A DNA stretch of 64,000 bases from Streptomyces sp. NBC_00094 (GCF_026343125.1 NZ_JAPEMB010000001.1:6701501-6765500), one strand, 5' to 3'. Positions 47,176 through 56,121 are shown, counted from the stretch's first letter. A program made the numbers and translations. The notes: generated from the sequence alone by a model not told the origin.

Positions 47176-47263
47176 GTCCGGGTGGCGGAATGGCAGACGC
47201 GCTAGCTTGAGGTGCTAGTGCCCTTTATCGGGCGTGGGGGTTCAAGTCCCCCCTCGGACACCA
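47176..47263 (+). tRNA. tRNA-Leu (anticodon GAG)
   Basis: An 88-nt class II tRNA with a long variable arm. Acceptor arms GTCCGGG and CTCGGAC pair, with one G-T. The anticodon stem CTAGC/GCTAG flanks loop TTGAGGT with anticodon GAG (leucine CUC/CUU). The T arm is GGGGGTTCAAGTCCCCC. CCA is encoded. An intrinsic terminator follows directly. Confidence 0.95.
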
Positions 47264-47266
47264 AGA

Positions 47267-47303
47267 AGAAGTGCCGGTCGATCTCGAATCGACCGGCACT
47301 TCT
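47267..47303 (+). terminator. Intrinsic terminator after tRNA-Leu
   Basis: Perfect 15-bp arms (47267-47281, 47289-47303) with a 7-nt loop, followed by CGTTTTC. It ends the tRNA transcript 4 nt after CCA. Confidence 0.9.
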
Positions 47304-47343
47304 CGTTTTCCCAGGTGAGGCGGGCTGCGCCTATCCTGAGGGA

Positions 47344-47703
47344 GTGAGCGAGAACATTCCCCCCTGTCCCCAGTGCTCCAGCGAGTACACCTACGAGATG
47401 AACAATCTGGTGGTGTGCCCGGAGTGCGGCCACGAGTGGGTTCCGGCCGCCGACGGTGCGAGCGCCACGGAAACCGCCGGTGAGCGTGTCATCAAGGACG
47501 CCGTGGGCAATGTGCTGAACGACGGTGACACCGTCACCGTGGTGAAGGCCCTCAAGGTCAAGGGCAACCCGTCGGGCATCAAGGCCGGCACCAAGGTGCG
47601 CAACATCCGCCTGGTCGACGGCGTCGACGGCCACGACATCGACTGCCGCATCGACGGCTTCGGCGCCATGCAGCTCAAGTCCAGCGTGGTCAAGAAGGCC
47701 TGA
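47344..47703 (+). CDS. PhnA-type zinc-ribbon protein (alkylphosphonate operon protein family)
   Basis: A 119-residue protein. The N-terminal zinc ribbon is CPQCSSEYTYEMNNLVVCPECGHEW (about residues 8-32). The C-terminal PhnA domain reads VIKDAVGNVLNDGDTVTVVKALKVKGNPSGIKAGTKVRNIRLVDGVDGHDIDCRIDGFGAMQLKSSVVKKA. Despite the family name it is not phosphonoacetate hydrolase, and its role is unclear. TATCCT at 47332-47337 is 6 nt before GTG 47344, the usual distance from a -10 hexamer to the transcription start, so the mRNA is probably leaderless. Confidence 0.88.
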   Translation: MSENIPPCPQCSSEYTYEMNNLVVCPECGHEWVPAADGASATETAGERVIKDAVGNVLNDGDTVTVVKALKVKGNPSGIKAGTKVRNIRLVDGVDGHDIDCRIDGFGAMQLKSSVVKKA

Positions 47704-47818
47704 GGCGAGGTGCCGTGACGCCACCGCGGCACGGAGTGACGGCTCGCCGAGCGGGGCGTCTCCACCCGTTCTAGGCTGGTGTGATCGCGCGTCGCGGGTC
47801 GAGCGGCGGAGGCACCCC

Positions 47819-48550
47819 ATGGTGGACGGAAGCACTCCCGGACGGCACTCCCAGGGTGGCGGCGAACCGCCGGCGGGTCCGCCCTCCGGGCCCCTGAACG
47901 CGGCGACCCCGCCGGACCCCCCACCGCCCCCGCGCTCGGGGCACCGGACGCTGCTCCTCGCCCTCGTCGGCGGGATCGTGCTCGTCCTCGGCGTCCTCGG
48001 CGTCCTCGCCGGGACGGGCGCCTTCGAAAGCCGAGCGCGGGGCGGGGGAGACGCCACCGAATCGCCAGGACCTGCCGTACCCCAGGCGGCCACCCCCACC
48101 CCCTCCGGGCGGAGTCCCGGCACGACCGCGCCCGTCCCCGACGCCTCCGCCGGAGTGCACGCCTTCGGGGAGACGCAGCGGTACGGGGACGGTGTCGAGG
48201 TCAGCGTCTCCGCGCCCGTCCGGTTCACGCCGTCCGAAGTCTCCGCCGGTCACAAGGCGGGGGCGACGGCGGTCATCGTGGAGGTCGCCGTGCGCAACGG
48301 GACCGACGCGCGGATCGAACTCGTGACGGTGCAGGTCTCGGCCAGGGACGGCGACGGGCGGGAGGCGAAGCGGGTCTTCGACCCGGAGTCCGACGTGATG
48401 TCCGGGCTGTCGGGGGCCCTGCTGCCCGGACGGAAGGCCGTGGCGGCCTACGGGTTCGATCTGCCGGCCGGGAAGGCCGCCGTCCTCGACGTCGAGGTGC
48501 GGGTCGGCTTCGACCGGCCCTCCGCCTTCTGGTTCGGCAAGCTCCCCTGA
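47819..48550 (+). CDS. Membrane-anchored protein with DUF4352-like ectodomain
   Basis: A 243-residue protein. A Pro/Gly-rich cytoplasmic N-terminus is followed by one transmembrane helix (TLLLALVGGIVLVLGVLGVLAGTGAF, about residues 44-69). A Pro/Thr linker and a beta-rich external domain with AGATAVIVEVAVRNGTDARIELVTVQVSARDGDGREAKRVFDP resemble DUF4352/telomeric-repeat-like immunoglobulin folds of actinobacterial surface proteins. No catalytic motif is visible. The ATG has GAGG about 7 nt upstream. Confidence 0.75.
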   Translation: MVDGSTPGRHSQGGGEPPAGPPSGPLNAATPPDPPPPPRSGHRTLLLALVGGIVLVLGVLGVLAGTGAFESRARGGGDATESPGPAVPQAATPTPSGRSPGTTAPVPDASAGVHAFGETQRYGDGVEVSVSAPVRFTPSEVSAGHKAGATAVIVEVAVRNGTDARIELVTVQVSARDGDGREAKRVFDPESDVMSGLSGALLPGRKAVAAYGFDLPAGKAAVLDVEVRVGFDRPSAFWFGKLP

Positions 48551-48563
48551 CCGGGGCGCCGGG

Positions 48564-49283
48564 TCAGCTCACCGGACGTTTCCGGGCCACCACCAGGCGG
48601 CAGCGGGGGCTGCCGTCGTCGAGGCGGCCGAGGGACTCGACGGGGGTCAGCGACACGTCGAAGCCCGTGTCCTCCAGGCGGGTGCGGACGTCCGCGAGGC
48701 GGAAGGTCCGGTAGTACATGACGAACCGCGGGCTCCAGAGCGCGTTCCGGACGCGCATCGCGGCGTCGAAGCCCCACAGCGTCCAGTAGAGGCGCGAGCC
48801 GACCCGGGGCGGGGCCGGGAGCGGGAAGGCGAAGGTGCCGCCGGGGCGGAGCGAGGCGTGGACCTGGGCGAAGAGGGCGCGCTGGGCGTCCGGGACGAAG
48901 TGGCCGAAGGCGCCGAAGCTGACGGCCAGGTCGAAGACCGGGGCGAACGGCAGGGCCAGGGCGTCGGCGCGGACCAGGGTCGCCGTGGGGTGGGTGTCGC
49001 GGGCCCGGGTCAGCATGCCCGTACTGAAGTCGACGCCCGTGACGCGGCCCGCGCAGACGGAGCGGAGGACGCCGAGCCCGGCGCCGGTGCCGCAGCAGAC
49101 GTCGAGACCCGAGTCGAAGGGGCCGAGCTCCTCCAGGGTGTCGGCCACCGCGGTGAGGAGACGGTCGGAGGTGCGGAAGGGGGTCGCGTCGAACTTCTCC
49201 GCGAGGAGGTCGTAGCCGTGCTCCACCGAGGAGAGGGCCTGGACGGTCAGCTCGCGGAGGCTGGGACCCTGCGGGGTGAACAT
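48564..49283 (-). CDS. Class I SAM-dependent methyltransferase
   Basis: A 239-residue methyltransferase: motif I GLDVCCGTGAGLGVL (about residues 59-73), VTGVDFSTGMLTRARD, ADALALPFAPVFDLAVSFGAFGHF and LRPGGTFAFPLPAPP. The C-terminal FRLADVRTRLEDTGFDVSLTPVESLGR part is typical of small-molecule methyltransferases. The N-terminal segment SSVEHGYDLLAEKFDATPFRT is shared by actinobacterial homologues. The substrate is unknown. It is convergent with the preceding gene, 13 bp apart. Confidence 0.85.
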   Translation of the reverse strand: MFTPQGPSLRELTVQALSSVEHGYDLLAEKFDATPFRTSDRLLTAVADTLEELGPFDSGLDVCCGTGAGLGVLRSVCAGRVTGVDFSTGMLTRARDTHPTATLVRADALALPFAPVFDLAVSFGAFGHFVPDAQRALFAQVHASLRPGGTFAFPLPAPPRVGSRLYWTLWGFDAAMRVRNALWSPRFVMYYRTFRLADVRTRLEDTGFDVSLTPVESLGRLDDGSPRCRLVVARKRPVS

Positions 49284-49316
49284 GGTCCCGAGCCTATGCG
49301 GTCACGGCCCTCCGCG

Positions 49317-49853
49317 TCAGAGCGCGCTGCGCACGGGGGGCGCCGGGGGCGTGGACCAGGCCGGGGCGATTCCCGTCAGCTGGCAGACCAGCAGGTAGAG
49401 GGGGATCGGCGGGGTGTACGGGGAGGTGCCGTCGGGGTGGTGGACGAGGCGCGGGCCGCGGTCCGGGACCTCGGCACCGGTGGCGTAGCACGCGGGCAGC
49501 GGCCAGGTGAGGTCCAGGTCGGAGCCGGCCGGGACCAGCCACCACCACCAGTCGGTGTCGGCGTAGACGCAGCCCTTGGCGGGGAGGCGGGAGAGGATCT
49601 TGAAGCCGAAGCGGGCGGGGACGCCGACGGCGTCGAAGCCGAGGCCCGCGCGCAGGCCCACGGGGACGGCCAGCCGGGTCGCGCCGAGTTCCGCGGCGTC
49701 GAGGGTGCCGGAGCCGGGTGAGGTCGAGCCGATCGTCCTGGAGTGGGGTGCCTTCGCCTGGGGGCCCCGGAGGTCGGAGGCGCCGCGCTGCCTCGGGACG
49801 GTGGGGTTCTCCGGCGCCTTGCGGGCCGACCGGGGGATCAGCAGGGTGGCCAT
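49317..49853 (-). CDS. Conserved actinobacterial protein of unknown function
   Basis: A 178-residue protein. A Ser/Pro/Arg-rich N-terminus is followed by a conserved-looking part: LGATRLAVPVGLRAGLGFDAVGVPARFGFKILSRLPAKGCVYADTDWWWWLVPAGSDLDLTWPLPACYATGAEV, then LVHHPDGTSPYTPPIPLYLLVCQLTGIAPAW. I recognise this W-W-W-x-V-P-x-G-S pattern from unannotated Streptomyces proteins near XRE/DUF397 genes, some of which resemble Prim-pol fragments, but cannot assign a function. It lies 5 nt downstream of the HATPase gene and is probably co-transcribed. Confidence 0.7.
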   Translation of the reverse strand: MATLLIPRSARKAPENPTVPRQRGASDLRGPQAKAPHSRTIGSTSPGSGTLDAAELGATRLAVPVGLRAGLGFDAVGVPARFGFKILSRLPAKGCVYADTDWWWWLVPAGSDLDLTWPLPACYATGAEVPDRGPRLVHHPDGTSPYTPPIPLYLLVCQLTGIAPAWSTPPAPPVRSAL

Positions 49854-49858
49854 CGACC

Positions 49859-50350
49859 TCAGCACGGTTCCCCCATACCGTGGGCCAGCTCCGCCCAGAC
49901 GATCTGCGCCGTGCCGTGCCCGGTGCGGTCGGCGCCCCAGGCGCTGCACAGCGCGTCGACTATGAGGAGTCCGCGGCCGCGTTCCTCCTCGCCGCAGTCA
50001 CGCATCCGCGGTCCCGCCGGGCCGCCCTCGTCCCGTACCGCTATGCGCATCGTGTCCTCGCCCTCGCGGAGTTCGCAGAGCACGCGGTCGCTCGCGGTGT
50101 GCACCACGGCGTTGGTGACGAGTTCGGAGACGACCAGGGCGACCGTGTCGCGTATCTCGGGGCCGCAGCCCCAGATGATGAGCCGCTCCTCCGCGAGCCG
50201 ACGGGCGCGCGCCACCGAGGCGGTCAGGGCCGGGAGCTCGAAGGCGAAGCGACGGACGGTGTCGGTAGGGGTATCGGTCTGGGGCTGCGGGCGCTGGGCC
50301 ATGACTCGAGGGCTCATGAGACCTGAAGGCTGCGCGTTACCAGAAGCCAC
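49859..50350 (-). CDS. RsbW-like ATP-binding protein (HATPase_c_2)
   Basis: A 163-residue GHKL ATPase. The N box VALVVSELVTNAVVHT is at about residues 72-87, the G1 box IAVRDEGGPAGPRM follows, and GRGLLIVDALCSAWG gives the G2 part. These are stand-alone anti-sigma-type serine kinase folds, widespread in Streptomyces beside XRE/DUF397 genes. GTG 50350 is chosen because GAGGAA is 6 nt upstream; ATG 50317 is possible. It is divergent from the XRE regulator, completing the common trio. Confidence 0.85.
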   Translation of the reverse strand: MASGNAQPSGLMSPRVMAQRPQPQTDTPTDTVRRFAFELPALTASVARARRLAEERLIIWGCGPEIRDTVALVVSELVTNAVVHTASDRVLCELREGEDTMRIAVRDEGGPAGPRMRDCGEEERGRGLLIVDALCSAWGADRTGHGTAQIVWAELAHGMGEPC

Positions 50351-50564
50351 GACCGGTTCCTCACAACAGTGGGCAGGACTGCCGTACGGCGCTGCTCACG
50401 TGGCCCGAGGGCGCACGACGGCAGCGTGTACTGGTTCACCGGAACACTGTCCTCCTGACTCGGACACTTGGCAAGTGGCACTCTGAAAATTGCAGAGTGC
50501 CGTGTTCTCTCTGACCCGCCTTCGTGGCACACTCATCGAAACAGTGCGTCGGGGAGGTCTGAGA

Positions 50565-51440
50565 GTGAGCGAGCCACGGTCCGCCCCCACGGTGGGACAG
50601 GTCGTTCTCGGCAGGCGCCTGCAGGATCTGCGCGAGCGTGCCGGCCTGAAGAGGGAAGAGGCCGCCAAGGTCCTCCGGGTGGCCCCGGCCACCGTCCGGC
50701 GCATGGAGACGGCCGAGGTCGCGCTGAAGGTCCCGTACGTCCAACTCCTGCTCAAGGAGTACGGGATCCCGGACTCCGAGGCGGAGGCGTTCGTCGCCCT
50801 CACGGAGGAGGCCAACCTCCCGGGCTGGTGGCAGCGGTTCCACGACGTACTGCCGGGCTGGTTCTCCATGTACGTGAGCCTGGAGGGGGCCGCCGGTCTG
50901 ATCCGGGCGTACGAACCCCAGTTCATCCCCGGTCTCCTGCAGACCGAGGCCTACGCCCGAGCCATTCTGCGCAGCGGGGCGGTCGGTGGCGGCAGCGATG
51001 CCGGCAAGGACGAGGACGCCGAGCGGCATGTAGCCCTACGGATGGAGCGCCAGTCCCTGCTGACCAGGGAGGACGCCCCGAAGTTCTGGGTGATCATGGA
51101 CGAGACGGTGTTCCGCCGACCGGTCGGTGACGGGCCCGAAGTGATGCGCGACCAGCTCGACCGGCTGCTCGAAGCGTCCGAGCTGCCGAACGTCACCCTG
51201 CAGATCGCGGAGTTCGCGTCCGGCCACCACCCCGGCACCTACGGACCGTTCGTCCTCTTCCGCTTCGCCATGCCCGAACTCCCGGACATGGTCTACAGCG
51301 AGTACCTGACCGGCGCCGTCTATCTCGACGCGCGCCCCGAGGTGGCATCCCACCTGGAGGTCATGGACCGCATGGCGGCTCAGGCCGCGACTGCACAACG
51401 CACGAAGGAGATCCTCCGGGATCTCCGCAAGGAGCTGTGA
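50565..51440 (+). CDS. XRE regulator with DUF5753 (WhiJ-like)
   Basis: A 291-residue protein. The helix-turn-helix is LGRRLQDLRERAGLKREEAAKVLRVAPATVRRMETAEVALKVPYVQLLLKEYG (about residues 14-66). The C-terminal DUF5753 sensor domain reads EAANLPGWWQRFHDVLPGWFSMYVSLEGAAGLIRAYEPQFIPGLLQTEAYARAIL and FWVIMDETVFRRPVGDGPEVMRDQLDRLLEASELPNVTLQI. Such proteins act with DUF397 partners in developmental control (WhiJ is the best known). GTG 50565 has GGGAGG upstream. It is followed immediately by the DUF397 gene. Confidence 0.9.
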   Translation: MSEPRSAPTVGQVVLGRRLQDLRERAGLKREEAAKVLRVAPATVRRMETAEVALKVPYVQLLLKEYGIPDSEAEAFVALTEEANLPGWWQRFHDVLPGWFSMYVSLEGAAGLIRAYEPQFIPGLLQTEAYARAILRSGAVGGGSDAGKDEDAERHVALRMERQSLLTREDAPKFWVIMDETVFRRPVGDGPEVMRDQLDRLLEASELPNVTLQIAEFASGHHPGTYGPFVLFRFAMPELPDMVYSEYLTGAVYLDARPEVASHLEVMDRMAAQAATAQRTKEILRDLRKEL

Positions 51441-51677
51441 ATGGATCGCATATACAACGGCATGCCCGCCGCTGAGCTCGGTGCCGACGGTTGGCACAAG
51501 CCCTGGAGCGGCGGGAACGGGGGCAACTGCGTGGAGGCCATGAAGCTGGCCGACGGCAGAGTCGCCGTGCGACAGTCCGCAGACCCTGAAGGACCCGCGC
51601 TCATCTACACCCACGGGGAGATCGCCGCTTTCATCCAGGGGGCCAAATCCGGTCAGGCTGACTTTCTGCTCACCTGA
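51441..51677 (+). CDS. DUF397 protein
   Basis: A 78-residue protein starting at the base after the XRE stop codon. The DUF397 pattern is clear: WHKPWSGGNGGNCVEAMKLADGRVAVRQSADPEGPALIYTHGEIAAFIQGAKSGQAD. DUF397 proteins are small partners that antagonise or modulate the adjacent XRE regulator, as with WhiJ. It is translationally coupled. Confidence 0.92.
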   Translation: MDRIYNGMPAAELGADGWHKPWSGGNGGNCVEAMKLADGRVAVRQSADPEGPALIYTHGEIAAFIQGAKSGQADFLLT

Positions 51678-51750
51678 CCCTTCCGCCCGGCCCGTACCGT
51701 CGCGTAACTCTTGCTGTAGCGCCACCCGTTCGTTCCGACCAGGAGAGCCG

Positions 51751-52557
51751 ATGACCCAGGACCCCGCATCCGTACGGATCGACACCAGCAAGCCGCATCC
51801 CGCGCGCATGTACGACTGGTTCCTGGGCGGCAAGGACAACTACCCGGTCGACGAGGAGATGGCGAAGCAGCTGCTCACCGTCGACGCCCGGGGCCGGGAC
51901 ATGGCCCGCGTCAACCGGGCCTTCATGCACCGCGCCATCCGCTGGCTCAGCGCCCGCGGCGTCCGCCAGTACCTGGACGTCGGTACGGGCATCCCGACCG
52001 AGCCCAACCTGCACCAGATCGCGCAGGGGGCCGCGCCGGAGTCCCGCATCGTCTACTGCGACTACGACCCGATCGTGCTCGCGCACGCGGCCGCCCTGCT
52101 GCGCTCGACCCCGGAAGGGGCCACCGAGTACATCCAGGCGGACGCCCGCGACCCCGAGACCATCCTCGAAAGGGCCGGGAAGGTCCTTGACTTCGACAAG
52201 CCCATCGCGCTGTCGATGCTCGCCCTGCTGCACTTCGTCGGGGACGAGGACGGCGCCTACGAGCTGGTCGGCAAGCTCGTCGAGCAGCTCGCACCGGGCA
52301 GCTATCTCGTCCTTTCCCATGTCACCGGGGACTTCGACCCCGAGGGCGCGGCGAAGGCGAGTGCCATGTACAAGGCCCGCGGGCTGACCCTGCGGCCGCG
52401 CTCGCGCGACGAGCTGGCCGCGTTCTTCGAGGGCCTGGAGTTCGTCGAGCCGGGCGTCTCGCTCACCGCCGAGTGGCACCCGGAGCTGGGCGAGCCCGTC
52501 CCGGTCCAGGGCGACGACCCCATTCCGGGGTGGGCCGCCGTGGCCCGCAAGCCCTGA
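51751..52557 (+). CDS. SAM-dependent methyltransferase (PF04672 type)
   Basis: A 268-residue protein with the actinobacterial family opening TSKPHPARMYDWFLGGKDNYPVDEEMAKQLL. The SAM motif YLDVGTGIPTEPNLHQIA is at about residues 72-89, and VYCDYDPIVLAHAAALL, IALSMLALLHFVGDEDGAYELVGKLVEQLAPGSYLVLSHV and WHPELGEPVP follow. This family is common in Streptomyces secondary-metabolite and developmental loci, but its substrates are unknown. A GGAGAG site precedes ATG 51751. A strong terminator follows. Confidence 0.9.
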   Translation: MTQDPASVRIDTSKPHPARMYDWFLGGKDNYPVDEEMAKQLLTVDARGRDMARVNRAFMHRAIRWLSARGVRQYLDVGTGIPTEPNLHQIAQGAAPESRIVYCDYDPIVLAHAAALLRSTPEGATEYIQADARDPETILERAGKVLDFDKPIALSMLALLHFVGDEDGAYELVGKLVEQLAPGSYLVLSHVTGDFDPEGAAKASAMYKARGLTLRPRSRDELAAFFEGLEFVEPGVSLTAEWHPELGEPVPVQGDDPIPGWAAVARKP

Positions 52558-52576
52558 CCCGTCACGAGAAGCGCGA

Positions 52577-52610
52577 GAAGGCCCGCGGACCCTCCGGTCC
52601 GCGGGCCTTC
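52577..52610. terminator. Bidirectional terminator
   Basis: Perfect 15-bp arms (52577-52591 and 52596-52610, GAAGGCCCGCGGACC and its complement) with a CTCC loop between two convergent genes. Confidence 0.88.
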
Positions 52611-52651
52611 GCCGTACGAGGGGGCACGGCCGCCCCGCTCCACTGCCCCGT

Positions 52652-54550
52652 CTACCGCCCCGGTTCGACCAGCGTCACCCGGAAGCTCCGCGCCGCGCTC
52701 ACGTTGCCGGCGGCGTCGATCGTGCGGTACTCGACCGTGTGCGTGCCGTAGTCCGGAGTGGCGTCGTCCCACGGCACCGCCCGGCTCCTGCCCAGCTTCC
52801 CGTACACGAGGTCGTCGATCACGGTGCCGCTCGGCGAGAAGCGGAACGGCGCGTCCGCGTCCGTCGGCCAGCCGTAGTACGTGTACCAGCCGTCGCCGTT
52901 CACCCGGAACTGGCTGACGACGGCACCCTGTTGGTCGTCCCGCGCGGTCAGCCGCATCGTGAACGGCCCGTCGTAGACGTATTCGACGGGGAGACCGGGG
53001 CGCCGCACCGTGCGCAGCGGATCGGACAGGTCGTACGAGGACGTGGCCGGACGCGCGTCCACCGTCCAGCTCAACTCCTCGTCCGTGCCCGGGATGCGGG
53101 CCGTCAGGGTGTGCGTCCCCGGCGTCAGGTCGAGCGAACCCAGGTCCAGGTCACGGTCGTTGCGGCCGGACGGGTGGACGGGGCGTCCGTCGAGGCGCCA
53201 GTGCACGGCGGGCGTCCGGTCCGTCGGGTGGGTGGTGTCCGCGTGGACGACGCTCCGGGCGCCGACCGGGTCCCCGACCGGGGTGTGCCCGGTGAACGCG
53301 GGCTCCACCGCTTCCTCCCGGGTGGCGAGCGCGGTGTCCACCGTCCACGCGACCGTGCGGGTGAGCGCCGTCGAGGCGCGGACCGCCGGGTCGCGCACGA
53401 AGGGCGTCGGATCGGTGACCGTGGCCGTGAGCGTGTGCGTGCCGGGGGAGAGGTCCAGGTTCCGCGGGTCGACCGAGCGCGCGCCGCGGGTGGTCAGGGT
53501 CCGCCCGTCCAGTCGCCAGGTCACGGCGAGCGCACCGCCGACGGGGTGCAGCGTGTCCACCCACACGATCCGGTCCGCCCCGATCGGCGCGCCGTTCGGC
53601 GTGTGGTCCTGGACCAGGTTCACCTTCGCGGAGATCGCCCGGACCATCACCTCGCGCTCCACCTGGTCGAAGGCGTAGCCGAGGGTCTTCATCAGGGAGT
53701 GGCGGCTCGGGCGCCACACGCCCTTCGTGCTGTACAGGCCGCCCTCGTGGCGGCCGATGACCCCGCCCGACTCGCTCTCCTCGCCGAGCCAGCGCCACCA
53801 CTTGGCCCGCTGCTCCCGCATCCGGTCCTCCGTCAGGAGGGTGTGGTGCGTGGAGCTCGGCTCCGGTCCGGAGTAGGCCCCGCCCGGGACGCCTCGCCCG
53901 TAGTAGTCGTACTCGTCCTGGAGGCCGCCGAGCGAGTGGCCTATCTCGTGCGGGGTGATGAGGGACGAGAGCGCGTTGCCACCGGAGGCCGTGGCGTAAC
54001 TCCCGCCCGCCCCGCCGTAGGTGGAGCTGTGGGCGAGGGCGACGATCTGCCGGTTGGCCCGGCTCGTACCCGGGACGAGATCGGCGAGCGCGCCGGCCTT
54101 CCCGCTGTCGACGGTCAGCAGTCGCTGCACGCTGTTCGGGTTGCAGCCGCCCCAGAAGCCCATGCCGAGCGCGGTGTCGCGGGCGGGGGCGGTCAGGCCG
54201 GGGTCGCAGTCCACGCCGGACTCGGCCGAAGGGACCTCCACCGCCCATACGTTGACGTACGAGCGGTACGAGGCGAAGGGCTCGATGCTCCACAGCGTGT
54301 TCAGGTGCCGTTCGAGGTCCGCCCGGAAGGCCGGCATCTCCGCGGCCGTGTAACCGTCGCCCATGAACACCAGGTTGAACCGCCGGTCCGCCGGTCCCGT
54401 CGTCTGGACGGGAACGACCACCGGACCGTCGGTGCCCGTCGGGGTCCCGGCGGCCGCCGGTCCCATGCCCACGAGTCCGGCGGCCAGCAGACAGACCGCG
54501 ACGAGGCGGGCCAGGCCTCTCCGTGCTCCCTTACGACGCTGTGAGGTCAT
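52652..54550 (-). CDS. Secreted M64-family metallopeptidase
   Basis: A 632-residue protein. A Sec signal peptide is at about residues 10-35 (GLARLVAVCLLAAGLVGMGPAAA). The catalytic domain starts FNLVFMGDGYTAAEMPAFRADLERHLNTLWSIEPF (IgA-peptidase M64 signature) and has the zinc motif HEIGHSLGGLQDEYD with His at about 201 and 205. From about residue 330, beta-sandwich repeats appear, each with a W-R-L-D-G-R strand and L-T/S-P-G-T-H-T-L-T. A final Ig-like domain ends DAAGNVSAARSFRVTL. It likely degrades extracellular proteins. Confidence 0.88.
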   Translation of the reverse strand: MTSQRRKGARRGLARLVAVCLLAAGLVGMGPAAAGTPTGTDGPVVVPVQTTGPADRRFNLVFMGDGYTAAEMPAFRADLERHLNTLWSIEPFASYRSYVNVWAVEVPSAESGVDCDPGLTAPARDTALGMGFWGGCNPNSVQRLLTVDSGKAGALADLVPGTSRANRQIVALAHSSTYGGAGGSYATASGGNALSSLITPHEIGHSLGGLQDEYDYYGRGVPGGAYSGPEPSSTHHTLLTEDRMREQRAKWWRWLGEESESGGVIGRHEGGLYSTKGVWRPSRHSLMKTLGYAFDQVEREVMVRAISAKVNLVQDHTPNGAPIGADRIVWVDTLHPVGGALAVTWRLDGRTLTTRGARSVDPRNLDLSPGTHTLTATVTDPTPFVRDPAVRASTALTRTVAWTVDTALATREEAVEPAFTGHTPVGDPVGARSVVHADTTHPTDRTPAVHWRLDGRPVHPSGRNDRDLDLGSLDLTPGTHTLTARIPGTDEELSWTVDARPATSSYDLSDPLRTVRRPGLPVEYVYDGPFTMRLTARDDQQGAVVSQFRVNGDGWYTYYGWPTDADAPFRFSPSGTVIDDLVYGKLGRSRAVPWDDATPDYGTHTVEYRTIDAAGNVSAARSFRVTLVEPGR

Positions 54551-54640
54551 GGGGCGCGAGCCTAGGCCGCGCCCCCGGCCCCGTAAAGATGTTCGTCAGT
54601 CGTACTGTTCCACGACGACGCGTGAACGCTCCGCGTCGGT

Positions 54641-55984
54641 TCAGCGCCGGAGGTAGGCCAGACCGGCGTGTTCCGCCGTGTAGTTCTCCACGAGTCGGCG
54701 GGCCACCGCGACCGAGTCGACCAGCGGATGCAGCGCGAAGGCCTTCACCGCCGTCGCCCGCGAGCCGCTCTCCACCGCCGAGAGCACCTCCCGCTCCACC
54801 GCCTTCACGGCGGTCACGAGACCGACGGCGTGGTACGGCAGCGGGGCCACCGACACCGGGTGGGCGCCGTTGGCGTCCACGAAGCAGGGCACCTCGATCA
54901 CCGCGTCCGCGTCGAGCGCGGCCAGTGTGGAGCCGTTGCGCACGTTGAGGATCAGCGTGGCCCGCTCGTTCCGCGCGACCGCCCGCATGAGAGCGAGGGC
55001 CACCTTCTCGTAGCCGCCCGACTCCAGGTCCTCCTCGGCGCGTTCACCGATCCCGGCGGCCTCCCGGTTGGCCGCCATGTAGGTGGCCTCGCGGTCGGCG
55101 AGCGTCCGGTGCCAGGTGGCCAGGGCGGGGGTGTCGGGCTTGTCCATCTCCTCGTAGAAACCGGCCTGTTGGTCGCGGAGATAGGCTCCACGGGTCCGCT
55201 CGGCGGTCCGGTAGGCGTGGACGGCCTCCCGGTTGAAGTAGTAGTAGTGCAGGTACTCGTTGGGGACGGCCCCGAGCGTGCGCAGCCACTCCGGTCCGAA
55301 GAGCCTGCCCTCCTCGAAGGAGCCGAGTGCCTCGTCGTCGGCGAGCAGCCGGGGGAGTTCGTCGCGGCCGTCGATCCGCAGCCCCCGCAGCCACCCCAGG
55401 TGGTTGAGGCCCACGTAGTCGATCCACGCCTCGTCCGGGCGCGCGCCGAGGATGCGGGCGACCCGGCGCCCCAGGCCGACGGGGGAGTCGCAGATGCCGA
55501 TGACCCGGTCGCCGAGGATCCGCGACATGGCCTCGGTGACGAGCCCGGCGGGGTTGGTGAAGTTGATGACCCAGGCGTCCGGGGCGAGTTCGGCGATCCG
55601 GCGGGCGATGCGCTCCGCGACGGGCACGGTACGCAGGCCGTACGCGATCCCGCCCGCCCCGACGGTCTCCTGGCCGAGCACGCCCTCGGCGAGCGCGATC
55701 CGCTCGTCGGCGGCTCTGCCCTCCAGGCCGCCGACCCGGATCGCGGAGAACACGAAGTCGGCCCCGCGCAGCGCCTCGTCCAGATCCGTCGTCGCGGTCA
55801 CCTCGGGCGCGTCGGGTACCCCTTCGCCCTGCTCCGCGAGGACCCGGGTGACGGCCGAGAGCCGGCCGGCGTCGAGGTCGTACAGCGTGACGTGGGTGAC
55901 CCGCCCCTCGGCGTGGTCGCCGAGGAGGGCGCCGTACACCAGCGGCACCCGGAATCCGCCGCCTCCGAGAATCGTCAGTCTCAT
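54641..55984 (-). CDS. Family 4 glycoside hydrolase (6-phospho-beta-glucosidase-like)
   Basis: A 447-residue GH4 enzyme. The NAD-binding loop LTILGGGGFRVPLVYGAL is at residues 3-20. The metal-binding cysteine lies in IGICDSPVGLGRRVARIL and the histidine in VGLNHLGWLRGL. VINFTNPAGLVTEAM and WHRTLADREATYMAAN are also family features. GH4 hydrolyses phosphorylated or plain glycosides by an NAD-dependent elimination mechanism needing Mn. No PTS genes are adjacent, so the sugar is not predictable. ATG 55984 is used. Confidence 0.92.
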   Translation of the reverse strand: MRLTILGGGGFRVPLVYGALLGDHAEGRVTHVTLYDLDAGRLSAVTRVLAEQGEGVPDAPEVTATTDLDEALRGADFVFSAIRVGGLEGRAADERIALAEGVLGQETVGAGGIAYGLRTVPVAERIARRIAELAPDAWVINFTNPAGLVTEAMSRILGDRVIGICDSPVGLGRRVARILGARPDEAWIDYVGLNHLGWLRGLRIDGRDELPRLLADDEALGSFEEGRLFGPEWLRTLGAVPNEYLHYYYFNREAVHAYRTAERTRGAYLRDQQAGFYEEMDKPDTPALATWHRTLADREATYMAANREAAGIGERAEEDLESGGYEKVALALMRAVARNERATLILNVRNGSTLAALDADAVIEVPCFVDANGAHPVSVAPLPYHAVGLVTAVKAVEREVLSAVESGSRATAVKAFALHPLVDSVAVARRLVENYTAEHAGLAYLRR

Positions 55985-56121
55985 GTGCGTACGCTACTCG
56001 GGCGCACCCGTTGAGCAGCGGGATTCCGGGCGGGCGTCCACGGAGGGGTCCACATGCCGGGCGTTGTCGCGCGGTCGTGCGGAGGGCCGTGGCGGGGGAG
56101 GCGGTGGGGGAGAATGACCGC

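Noticed and set aside
47176..47263. tRNA-Leu as the attachment site of an integrated element
   Set aside because: The gene is intact and no direct repeat of its 3' end or integrase gene lies nearby in the window; the AICE uses a different core 16 kb away.
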